A stretch of 64,000 bases of DNA from JBHIET01 sp046760785. GTDB taxonomy: Bacteria; Chloroflexota; Anaerolineae; B4-G1. Made by a program: the position numbers and the translations under genes. How positions within the stretch are numbered: the first letter of the stretch is position 1; every line of letters begins with the position of its first letter. The stretch spans positions 28,881-92,880 of the forward strand of contig JBHIET010000001.1 in assembly GCA_046760785.1 (NCBI GenBank), in the 5' to 3' direction. The notes beneath the pieces were generated by a model. It was given only the letters and a program-made list of their open reading frames with translations, had not been told where the DNA came from and did no database searches. This document shows, piece by piece, positions 35,305-42,349 of the stretch.

Positions 35305-35345
35305 TTCCCCTTTGTCGTTTGACATTTGACAATTGTCATTTGTTC
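35305..35345. repeat. Permuted TTTGACATTTGAC spacer upstream of acsA
   Basis: The words TTTGTCGTTTGACATTTGAC and AATTGTCATTTG occupy the spacer between the HMA-like gene and acsA. They are related to the words at 7679-7725. Confidence 0.4.
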
Positions 35346-35352
35346 TCCCCCC

Positions 35353-35688
35353 CTAGTACCGTCGGAACTCGCCCGACATCTCGAGGTCGGCCTGGTTGGT
35401 CTCGGTCGCCCGCGCACCCAGCACCTCCCACCTGGGATCCCGGCGCTTTTCGGCAGGCTGGACCAACACAGGAGTCCCCCCTTCACCCGCCGCGTAGCCA
35501 GCCTCAGCCAGTGCCTTCTCGATGGTCGCCTGGTCTGTCCTGGCATCGTCGTAAGTGACCAGGACCTGCTTCCAGGCCGAACTGGCGTACACGTCTTCCA
35601 CTCCTTCCAGGCCGAACAGCACATCCCGCACTTTCAACACGTGATGGTCAGCCCAGAGGGTGGGCACATCCAGCACCACTTTCTCCAT
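35353..35688 (-). CDS. HMA-fold-like small protein lacking the CxxC metal site
   Basis: The 111 aa protein fits the heavy-metal-associated ferredoxin-like pattern over residues 3-65: VVLDVPT, VLKVRDVLFGLEGVEDV, KQVLVTYDD and TIEKALAEAGY. Aligned on the GLEGV turn, the two metal cysteines of HMA proteins become Ala13 and His16, with Asp14 and His15 beside them. A roughly 40-residue tail follows (PAEKRRDPRWEVLG). It is encoded between fhs and acsA with a strong RBS (GGAGG). A nickel or other metal delivery role for CODH/ACS through His/Asp ligands is an inference; it may also be a structural or regulatory protein. Confidence 0.7.
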   Translation of the reverse strand: MEKVVLDVPTLWADHHVLKVRDVLFGLEGVEDVYASSAWKQVLVTYDDARTDQATIEKALAEAGYAAGEGGTPVLVQPAEKRRDPRWEVLGARATETNQADLEMSGEFRRY

Positions 35689-35730
35689 ATCGCTACCTCC
35701 TCGAACAACAACCTCTCCCCTACCCCCTCG

Positions 35731-35767
35731 CCCCCTTCCCCTCTCCGCTACGGAGAGGGGAAGGGGG
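35731..35767. repeat. 17-bp perfect GC hairpin between fhs and the HMA-like gene
   Basis: CCCCCTTCCCCTCTCCG and CGGAGAGGGGAAGGGGG flank a CTA loop. The similarity continues outwards as ACCTCTCCCCTAC and GTTGGGGTGAGGT. It lies 14 nt past the fhs stop in the direction of transcription with no T tract. It may act as a partial terminator or as an mRNA 3'-end protecting hairpin between fhs and acs. It also looks like a dispersed palindromic repeat. Confidence 0.65.
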
Positions 35768-35781
35768 TTGGGGTGAGGTGA

Positions 35782-37650
35782 CTAGGACAGCCCCACTACC
35801 TTGCCCGTTTCCAGGTCTACGTCAATGTTCATGAAGACCGGGCGGCTGGGCAGGCCGGGCATCGTGCGCATCGTACCGCAGAGCGGATAGAGGAATCCCG
35901 CGCCCACACTGGCCCGGATGTCGCGCACTGGCAGGTGGTAGTTCTTCGGCACTCCCTTCCAGGCGGGGTCGTGCGAGAGCGACAGGTGCGTCTTGGCCAT
36001 ATTGATGGGCAACCCGTCGTAGCCCAGGTCGGTGTACAACTTCAATTTCCTCTGGGCGGCTGGCTCGAAGTCCACCCCATCCGCGCCATAGATCTGCGTG
36101 GCGATGGTCTCGATCTTGTCCTTGATGGGAATATCAAGCGGGTAGAGGTACTGGAACTTGTTGGCCTTCTCGCAGGCAGCGACGACCGCCTCGGCCAGTT
36201 CCGCACCGCCCTCGCCACCCTTGGCCCATACCTCACTGACGCAGGCCGCCTCGGCTCCGTCCGCCACGGCCGCCTTCTTGACCATCTCGATCTCGGCATT
36301 GGTGTCGGTGACGAATTTGTTGACGGCCACCACCACCGGGATACCGAAGCGGAGGGCGATCTTGATGTTCGCCTCCAGGTTGGCCAGCCCTTTCTCCAGG
36401 AGTTCCAGGTTCTCCTCCTTATAGGCCGGATCGAGTGGGATGCCCGCCACCACCTTGGGGCCACCGCCGTGCATCTTGAGCGCGCGGATGCTGGCGACGA
36501 TGACCACGCAGTTGGGGATCAGGCCGCTGGCGCGGCACTTGATGTCGAAGAACTTCTCCATACCGCAGTCGGCGCCAAAACCGGACTCGGTGACCAGATA
36601 GCCGCCGGAGGCCAGTTTGATGCCGATCAGATCGGCCATGACAGACGAGTTGCCGTGGGCGATGTTGGCGAAGGGTCCCGCGTGGACGAAGGCCGGGCTG
36701 CCGGCCAGCGTCTGCATCAGGTTGGGCATGAGCGCGTCCTTCAGCAGGACGGTCATCGCGCCGGCTACCCCCAGGTCCTCCGCCGTGACGGGGTTCCGGT
36801 TCTTGTCCGTGCCGATGACCATGCGCCCGACCCGCTCCCGCAGGTCCTTGAGGCTGTTGGCCAAGGCCAGGATGGCCATCACCTCCGAGGCCACGGTGAT
36901 GTCGAACCCAGTCTGGCGCGGGCGGCCATCCCACTTGGTGCCCAGGCCGACGATGACGTTGCGGATGGCGCGGTCGTTGACGTCAATCACACGGTTCAAC
37001 GTGATGCTGTAGGGGTCAATGTTCAGGTGGAAGAAGCGCTCGCGCTCCTCGGGCGTGAGGTCCGATGGCTTCCCGGCCGAGAGGCCGAGTTTCTCCAGCC
37101 GCTTCCCCATCCAGGGGGCAAACTCGTCGTCCGGGCAGAGGATCTTGGCTAGCCGCTCGGCGCTCAGCCGGTCCTCGTGCATGATGCGGGCGTCAATCGC
37201 GGCGGCCAGCAGGTTGTTGGCCGCACCGACGGCGTGGACGTCGCCGGTGAGGTGCAGGTTAAAGTCCTCCATGGGCACGATCTGCGAGTAGCCGCCGCCG
37301 GCTGCCCCGCCCTTGATGCCGAAGGTCGGTCCCTGCGAGGGCTGGCGGATGCAGGTAAAGACCTTTTTGCCGATGTGGTGCAGCCCCTGGCTGACGCCGA
37401 TGGTGGTGACGGTCTTGCCCTCGCCCAGCGGCGTGGGCGTGATGGCCGTGACGTCCACGTACTTGGCGTTAGGCAGATCGGCGAGCCTCTCCAGGACATC
37501 CAGGTGGACCTTGGCCTTCCACTTCCCGTATAGGTCCAGGTCGTCCTCTGTGAGGCCCACGATCTTCGCGACCTCGACGGCCGGCAGCAACTCGGCTGCC
37601 TGCGCGATCTCAATGTCGCTGGGCACAGGATATACTCTCTTGACGGGCAT
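35782..37650 (-). CDS. fhs: Fhs, formate-tetrahydrofolate ligase
   Basis: Fhs activates formate with ATP to 10-formyl-THF, the first folate step of the methyl branch. The P-loop PTPLGEGKTVTTIG is at about residue 74. FGIKGGAAGGGYSQ, NLHLTGDVHA, DITVASEVMAILALA, FANIAHGNSS and GAGFLYPLCG are all family hallmarks. At 622 aa it has the N-terminal extension with IVGL, long but within the bacterial range. AGGAGGTAACTGAA precedes ATG 37650. It is the first enzyme gene of the cluster, after the DUF166 gene. Confidence 0.97.
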   Translation of the reverse strand: MPVKRVYPVPSDIEIAQAAELLPAVEVAKIVGLTEDDLDLYGKWKAKVHLDVLERLADLPNAKYVDVTAITPTPLGEGKTVTTIGVSQGLHHIGKKVFTCIRQPSQGPTFGIKGGAAGGGYSQIVPMEDFNLHLTGDVHAVGAANNLLAAAIDARIMHEDRLSAERLAKILCPDDEFAPWMGKRLEKLGLSAGKPSDLTPEERERFFHLNIDPYSITLNRVIDVNDRAIRNVIVGLGTKWDGRPRQTGFDITVASEVMAILALANSLKDLRERVGRMVIGTDKNRNPVTAEDLGVAGAMTVLLKDALMPNLMQTLAGSPAFVHAGPFANIAHGNSSVMADLIGIKLASGGYLVTESGFGADCGMEKFFDIKCRASGLIPNCVVIVASIRALKMHGGGPKVVAGIPLDPAYKEENLELLEKGLANLEANIKIALRFGIPVVVAVNKFVTDTNAEIEMVKKAAVADGAEAACVSEVWAKGGEGGAELAEAVVAACEKANKFQYLYPLDIPIKDKIETIATQIYGADGVDFEPAAQRKLKLYTDLGYDGLPINMAKTHLSLSHDPAWKGVPKNYHLPVRDIRASVGAGFLYPLCGTMRTMPGLPSRPVFMNIDVDLETGKVVGLS

Positions 37651-37692
37651 TTCAGTTACCTCCTTGATGTGATTGTAAGTGGCTTACTCGAG

Positions 37693-37709
37693 CCGGGGGA
37701 AGCCCCCGG
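37693..37709. repeat. Small GC hairpin between the DUF166 gene and fhs
   Basis: CCGGGGG-AAG-CCCCCGG forms a 7 bp stem just past the DUF166 stop. Without a T tract it is at most an attenuator-like or 3'-end hairpin. Confidence 0.4.
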
Positions 37710-37713
37710 TCAT

Positions 37714-38838
37714 TCACGACATCTCAGTGCGTCCCTCGGGCACCAGGTAAGTCGTCCGTGGCAAATGTGGCGCGATCTCGACCTCCACCGCCTGCCGCAT
37801 GAAATTGCCCGAAGCCTGGATCAATGGTTCCTCCAGGCCGGGGTCCACGCGCATCGTGGCCAAGCAGGGGTAGTGGTGGTGAAACAGGCCGGCCTGAATG
37901 ACGGCTTCCCGTATGTCCACCCCGACCAGTTGGCGGGCGACAGCCTGGGCGCATCCACAGGCCGCGTCTCGCTCTACCTCGACTTGCGTAATCTTCTCCT
38001 CGTCACACACAATCCGAAAAACAGGCTGGCCGAAATACCGGGCAAACTCGCCGATCCAGGGATCCTCAAACGAGATCTCCTGCTGGCGCACGTTGTAGCT
38101 GCGCTCGGTGAGGGAGCAGAACGGCTTGGGGAAAACAGCCTTTACTCCTATCTCCTTCAGCCAGACGCGAAGCTGGCGGATCAACCCGTCCGGCAGCCAG
38201 GCCACGTTATCCACTGGCGCGATGACGGCCCAAGCGCCGGTGCGCTCGACGATGCTGGGCAGAAGCTGGGCCGCGCTGGTGCTTTCCCCCAGCGAGAGCA
38301 CCAGATCGGCGGCAGGAAGGTGCATGGGGAGAAATGCCAGTGGGTCATCCACCACCAGAGGGAGATCGGAGGGAGCGCGCCAGGACTCTACCGTCCAGGT
38401 CTCAGGAGCGAAGCAGCGGATGTTTTCCGAGATGCGCTGGCCATAGTAACCCTGGAACAAAACAAATAGCCGCAGTGTTTCTGGGCTGCGGCCATACCGA
38501 TCCACTGGTTCCCGAATCGCCTCCAGCAGGTCCTCCACGCGGCGACCGTGCTTCATTTGTTGGTAATAGGTGTGGATGCGATTGTCTTCCAGCGTCAGCC
38601 CGATGACCTTTACGCCGGGGATGGATTCCAGCACCTGAGCAATCAGACGGCTCTGTTCCTCGCCCCTGGCCTCGATGATGACCACGTCGGGGGCGGCCGC
38701 CTGTGCCTGCGCAAGCGCATCAGGGCCGGCAGTTGCAACTCCAACCACCTCCATGCCTGATTGGCCGGAAATAAGGCTCTGGACGCCCTCGGCGAGGAGC
38801 GGTTGGCTGGCGAGAATAAATACGCGGGAGGTATTCAT
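37714..38838 (-). CDS. Degenerate receiver domain fused to a DUF166 domain
   Basis: ATG 38838 gives 374 aa. Residues 4-105 follow the NarL-type receiver pattern (RVFILASQPLLAEGVQSLI, MEVVGVA, PDVVIIEARG, VKVIGLT, VEDLLEAI). The acidic pair is Ala-Ser (10-11) and the phosphoacceptor Asp is Glu56, so classical phosphorylation is unlikely. Residues from about 120 match DUF166, a family of unknown function known from methanogens and other C1-metabolising anaerobes (LFVLFQGYYGQRI, ADLVLSLGE, FPKPFCSL, DAACGCAQAVARQLVG). It has no DNA-binding helix-turn-helix. It is the first gene of the minus-strand cluster, 63 nt before fhs, so a sensing or cofactor role for the pathway is suggested by position. 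Confidence 0.75.
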   Translation of the reverse strand: MNTSRVFILASQPLLAEGVQSLISGQSGMEVVGVATAGPDALAQAQAAAPDVVIIEARGEEQSRLIAQVLESIPGVKVIGLTLEDNRIHTYYQQMKHGRRVEDLLEAIREPVDRYGRSPETLRLFVLFQGYYGQRISENIRCFAPETWTVESWRAPSDLPLVVDDPLAFLPMHLPAADLVLSLGESTSAAQLLPSIVERTGAWAVIAPVDNVAWLPDGLIRQLRVWLKEIGVKAVFPKPFCSLTERSYNVRQQEISFEDPWIGEFARYFGQPVFRIVCDEEKITQVEVERDAACGCAQAVARQLVGVDIREAVIQAGLFHHHYPCLATMRVDPGLEEPLIQASGNFMRQAVEVEIAPHLPRTTYLVPEGRTEMS

Positions 38839-38865
38839 AATGGCTGCCAGTGGTGAACCAGCGAA

Positions 38866-38894
38866 ATTATACCCCCGCCGCGACGGCCCGTCCA
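38866..38894 (-). promoter_or_regulatory. Promoter-like element of the Wood-Ljungdahl cluster
   Basis: On the minus strand TGGACG is followed after 17 nt by a perfect TATAAT, ending 27 nt before the DUF166 start codon. It is the only strong minus-strand promoter pattern noticed upstream of the cluster and could drive DUF166-fhs-acs. Confidence 0.55.
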
Positions 38895-39031
38895 TAGTCC
38901 CCCTGGGCCATATATAAGGCTTGAACGGCCTGATGGGGCCAGCCCTTGACTCCTCATGGTGTCGGTTGTGGATTGATCCCAATCCCAAGCAGGAGCTACG
39001 TTTGTGTGCTCGGTGCACCGGGCTCGTGTTT

Positions 39032-39060
39032 TTGACTTCCTGTGGGGTTTCTGCTATACT
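39032..39060 (+). promoter_or_regulatory. Sigma70-type promoter of cutA, near-leaderless
   Basis: TTGACT and TATACT are 17 nt apart. The -10 ends 10 nt before the cutA ATG at 39071, so the expected transcript starts within a few bases of the start codon. Confidence 0.65.
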
Positions 39061-39070
39061 GACTATCAGA

Positions 39071-39400
39071 ATGACGAACCACATCCAAGTACTCACCACA
39101 ACCGAAACAAAAGCGGACGCCCAAGCGATTGCCAGTGCAGTCGTCGAAAAGCGATTGGCCGGCTGCGTCCAGGTCATCGGCCCCATCACCAGCACGTATT
39201 GGTGGGAGGGGGAGATCGAGACAGCCGAGGAATGGCTGTGTGTGATCAAGAGTCGGGAAGATCTGTGTGAGCGGCTGGAAGAAGCGATTCTGGGAACCCA
39301 TCCTTACGAGGTGCCGGAGATTCTGGCTGTGCCTGTGACGGCGGGCAGCAAGCGTTACCTGGAGTGGCTGGATGGTGAGCTCAGGGCTGCGCCGCCGTAA
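39071..39400 (+). CDS. cutA: CutA divalent-cation tolerance protein
   Basis: The 109 aa protein is a standard CutA1: HIQVLTTTETKADAQAIA, KRLAGCVQVIG, ITSTYWWEGEIE, EWLCVIKS, HPYEVPEILAVPV and YLEWLDGEL. CutA forms very stable trimers and has been linked to copper tolerance and other signalling; its exact role is unclear. The start at MTNHIQ is set by the family N-terminus and by the promoter just upstream; the longer frame to 38921 runs through the divergent promoter region. There is no Shine-Dalgarno sequence, in line with a leaderless message. Confidence 0.93.
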   Translation: MTNHIQVLTTTETKADAQAIASAVVEKRLAGCVQVIGPITSTYWWEGEIETAEEWLCVIKSREDLCERLEEAILGTHPYEVPEILAVPVTAGSKRYLEWLDGELRAAPP

Positions 39401-39420
39401 AACAAGCGGTGCTGGGAGCC

Positions 39421-39443
39421 CCCTCCTCCTGTGTGGAGGAGGG
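39421..39443. terminator. Hairpin between convergent cutA and alcohol dehydrogenase genes
   Basis: CCCTCCTCC-TGTGT-GGAGGAGGG lies between two convergent stop codons (39400 and 39469). The position suits a bidirectional terminator, though T tracts are lacking; it may instead belong to the GC-rich dispersed repeats. Confidence 0.4.
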
Positions 39444-39468
39444 CTGGGGTGGGGGCTTCCAGCCCGAT

Positions 39469-40497
39469 TCAAGGCGTGATAACCGTGCGCACGTCACTGC
39501 TGAATTGCTCGAGCCTGTCTAGCGCCTCGTTGATCGCATCGGTCTCCAGGGGCACCGTGCGGGTGATCACCTCCGAGAGGTCAAGCACTCCCCGACGGGT
39601 GAATTCGAGCAGCAACGGTAGTTCTGAGAGAAGGTGGTCGGACGAGCCGATGATCTCAGCCTCTTTGCCCAGAAGCTCCACGTAAGGATAAACCTCGAAG
39701 GATTTGTCGGTGAGGCCTACCAGGACCGCGCGACCGAGCACCGCCAGGGACAGCACCGCCTGCCTCATCGTCTGCGGAAGTCCGATCAATTCGAGCGCCA
39801 CGCTCACGCCTTTCCCCCCGGTCAACCGCTGAATCTCGGCCACCGGGTCAGTTTCAGCAGCGTTCACCGGGATGGCACTATACTTCTCGGCCAGCTTCAG
39901 TTTTTCGGCGTTGATGTCTACCGCGTACACCTCCAGGGCCCCAAAAGCCCGGGCGAGTTGAATCGCCGACATTCCCAATCCTCCCACCCCGAAAACGGCC
40001 ACCGTCTCGCCCGGTTTCAGCCTGGCTTTGCGCAGCGCGTGGAAGCAGGTGGACGATGAGCACATCAGCACCGCTCCCTGCTCGAAAGGGATCTCTTCAG
40101 GCAGAGGGACGACGCTGCGCGCTGGGCTAGCGATGTACTCGGCGTAACCTCCGTCGCGGTGCTTGCCGATCATCGCTCCTTCGACGCAGAATTGTTCGTT
40201 GCCCGTACTGCAGTAATAGCAGTCGCCACAGGTCGCCAGGTAGTGAATGCACACTCTGTCGCCGGCTTTCACGTTGGTGACCTGAGATCCCGCCTTCTCC
40301 ACTACTCCGGCAACCTCGTGCCCCAGGGTCAGGGGCAAGGGACCTGCTGGTGAGATCCCTGCCCGGTAGTGCACATCCGAATGGCAGATACCGGCGGCCT
40401 TGACGCGCACCAGGGCGTCTTTCTCAGCCACGACAGGCATAGGTATCTCTTGCATCTGAAGGGGCTGCCCTACTTTGACCAAGCGTACCGCTTTCAT
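39469..40497 (-). CDS. Zinc-dependent alcohol dehydrogenase (MDR family)
   Basis: The 342 aa protein begins MKAVRLVKVGQPLQ at ATG 40497 behind GGAGGTGCTTT. Catalytic zinc ligands are in GICHSDVHYRAG and LGHEVAG. The structural zinc lobe is CGDCYYCSTGNEQFC, and the NAD site is VAVFGVGGLGMSAIQLA with an acidic residue in AVDINAEK, favouring NAD+ over NADP+. Relatives oxidise primary or secondary alcohols. It is monocistronic, divergent from the 40644 gene, with its own promoter at 40524-40552. Confidence 0.9.
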   Translation of the reverse strand: MKAVRLVKVGQPLQMQEIPMPVVAEKDALVRVKAAGICHSDVHYRAGISPAGPLPLTLGHEVAGVVEKAGSQVTNVKAGDRVCIHYLATCGDCYYCSTGNEQFCVEGAMIGKHRDGGYAEYIASPARSVVPLPEEIPFEQGAVLMCSSSTCFHALRKARLKPGETVAVFGVGGLGMSAIQLARAFGALEVYAVDINAEKLKLAEKYSAIPVNAAETDPVAEIQRLTGGKGVSVALELIGLPQTMRQAVLSLAVLGRAVLVGLTDKSFEVYPYVELLGKEAEIIGSSDHLLSELPLLLEFTRRGVLDLSEVITRTVPLETDAINEALDRLEQFSSDVRTVITP

Positions 40498-40523
40498 AAA
40501 GCACCTCCAATTGTACTCAACAC

Positions 40524-40552
40524 AGTGTACCATAGATAGTAGCGGATGCCAA
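40524..40552 (-). promoter_or_regulatory. Promoter of the alcohol dehydrogenase gene
   Basis: TTGGCA and TACACT on the minus strand are 17 nt apart. The -10 lies 27 nt upstream of the RBS-led ATG at 40497. Confidence 0.55.
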
Positions 40553-40574
40553 CTCTGGTGGCTCAACGTGGTCT

Positions 40575-40603
40575 TTGTGCCGCCTCGCAAGCGGTGGTAT
40601 ACT
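40575..40603 (+). promoter_or_regulatory. Promoter of the 40644 gene
   Basis: TTGTGC and TATACT are 17 nt apart on the plus strand, 40 nt upstream of ATG 40644 and back-to-back with the dehydrogenase promoter. Confidence 0.5.
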
Positions 40604-40643
40604 GGTAGCTGGTAAGTATCAAGCATCAAGTGGGGTGAATGTG

Positions 40644-41681
40644 ATGGCGAAGAACTCGTTGGCGGAAGTACGCCGTCTGCGTCAGACGGGCGAGGCGTGG
40701 GAGAGCAGCGTGCGGCGTATGCGGTCCTGGATCACACCCCAGAATCAGACCCCGTATCGTCCCTACGTCATCCTGACGGTGACTCAGACCGGCCAAGTCG
40801 TTGGCACTGAGGTCGTCGAGGATGTGCCATCCTCCGACCGGGTCTTGAACAGTCTCGTCAAAGCGATGCGCCGTCCAGCCCTGGGGGCTGGGAGGAAGCG
40901 CCGTCCTGCCGTCATCTATATGGACGACGAGGCTCTGGTTGAGGCGCTGGCCCCGAAGTTGTGGGAAGTCGGCGTCCGCTGCGAGTACCGGTACACTCTA
41001 CGCGAGGTGGACAGAGCTCTACTGAGTATGGAGCAGTTCATGACCAAGCAGGAGCCTATCCCCGGCCTGCTGAAGTTGCCTGGCGTGACCCCCTTCCTGG
41101 TCAAGGGGTTGTTCGAGGCGGCGGCTTCCTTTTATCGCCAGGCCCCCTGGCGCTGGATAGACGACTCCCGCCCCATTGAGGTGCGCTATCCATCCGACGG
41201 CCGGCCGCGCTACGCCGTTGTGATGGGCCACGGCGGCGAGACTTACGGCCTGGCGGTCTACAACTCGCCGGACGAACTACGGGAGGTCTATGCCGGAATA
41301 CCGCCCGGTGAGTTGATCGGACGGATGGAGTGGCTCTCTCTGCTTTTCGGGGAGGTGATGGAGATGCCCTTCGACGATCTCGACGATATGGAGAAGTACA
41401 GCTGGCCGGTTGCGGGCGAACTGGCCTACCCGCTTCCCATTCGGATTCCCCGTTCAGGGCGCCCTGCCCGCCCTGGTAAGTCGCAATTGCTGTGGTTTGA
41501 AGCGGCGTTGTTGGCCATCCCCACCTTCGTGCGCGATCTTTTGCAGGCCGACGAGGGCTTCCCGCGTCCGGCTGAGGCTACGCTGACGGTGACCATGGCT
41601 GACGGCGAAGATGACGTCTATCTGCGCTATCCCGTTCCCGGCTTTGAGATTCCCTTCGAGGAGGAGCGGGCGATCATCTAG
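40644..41681 (+). CDS. Uncharacterised protein, possibly DUF6930/DUF7309-like
   Basis: The start at ATG 40644 (345 aa) follows GGGGTGA; a longer frame from 40575 would include the promoter. The protein is soluble, without signal peptide or membrane segments. Recognisable stretches include PYVILTVTQTGQVVGTEVVED, RPAVIYMDDEALVEALAPKL, YAVVMGHGGETYGLAVYNS and a proline-rich C-terminus (RYPVPGFEIPFEEE). The middle part (DGRPRYAVVMG...GLAVY) recalls plant- and bacterial-type DUF6930/DUF7309 proteins, but I am not certain. No catalytic motif was found. Confidence 0.7.
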   Translation: MAKNSLAEVRRLRQTGEAWESSVRRMRSWITPQNQTPYRPYVILTVTQTGQVVGTEVVEDVPSSDRVLNSLVKAMRRPALGAGRKRRPAVIYMDDEALVEALAPKLWEVGVRCEYRYTLREVDRALLSMEQFMTKQEPIPGLLKLPGVTPFLVKGLFEAAASFYRQAPWRWIDDSRPIEVRYPSDGRPRYAVVMGHGGETYGLAVYNSPDELREVYAGIPPGELIGRMEWLSLLFGEVMEMPFDDLDDMEKYSWPVAGELAYPLPIRIPRSGRPARPGKSQLLWFEAALLAIPTFVRDLLQADEGFPRPAEATLTVTMADGEDDVYLRYPVPGFEIPFEEERAII

Positions 41682-41772
41682 GAGGAGGAGAGGGCGCAGG
41701 CTGAGACGGCGGGTGATCACACCCACCCGCGTCATCACCTCCGGCCGCCTCAGTAGTCGCCTTGAAGAGCCG

Positions 41773-42321
41773 ATGACCCCAAGCGACGAGACCCTCGCCC
41801 GCCGCCACCTGCTGTTTGCCCTGAGCCTGTCGGGGGGCGGAACCGAAGGGGGCGACCCTGACGCCTTCGCCCAACTCGTGAACTGCTACGCGGGCTCAAT
41901 CTTTAACCTGCTCTACCGCTACACCGGCGACCGGGCCGAGGCGGAACAGTTAGCGCAGGAGACTTTCCTGCGCGTCTACCGTGCGCTACCCGATGCCGAT
42001 CTCAGCCGGCCGCTGCGTCCCTGGATCTATCGCATCGCGGTCAATCTGACCCGCGACTGGGCACGCAAGCGCCGCCCTCTTCCCTTCAGCGACCTGGGCG
42101 ACGAGGAGGGAACGTGGGCCGAGGGGCTACCCGACGAAGCGCCGGCGCCGGAGGAGGTCGTCGTGCATGCCGAGGATTTGGCCCGCCTGGAGGCGGCGGT
42201 GATGGCGCTGCCGCCGCGCTACTCAACACCGTGCGCACCTGGCTGCGCCGGGCCAAAGTGCGCCTGCGCGAGATGCTGGCCGAGTGAAACTTTCCGCTCC
42301 GCTCCTCGTGTTACCAGATAG
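41773..42321 (+). pseudogene. ECF sigma factor with region 4 deleted and frameshifted
   Basis: Region 2 is intact: DAFAQLVNCYAGSIFNLLYRYTGD, AEQLAQETFLRVYRAL, RPWIYRIAVNLTRDWARK. Region 4 begins as LARLEAAVMALPPRY, then the frame breaks. In another frame the sequence resumes exactly as the end of sigma region 4, NTVRTWLRRAKVRLREMLAE, with its stop at 42285-42287. About 25 residues carrying the first helices of the -35-binding domain are missing. The frame actually translated runs on to 42321 as unrelated sequence. The product would bind core polymerase at best and not recognise -35 elements. Confidence 0.75.
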
Positions 42322-42349
42322 AAGAGACTGTGAGAAAAGGAGCAGAGAC

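Noticed and set aside
35935..37152. Plus-strand frame of 405 codons
   Set aside because: Antisense to fhs, which is certain.
38839..39249. Longer N-terminus for the DUF166 protein
   Set aside because: It would run through the promoter and across cutA on the other strand.
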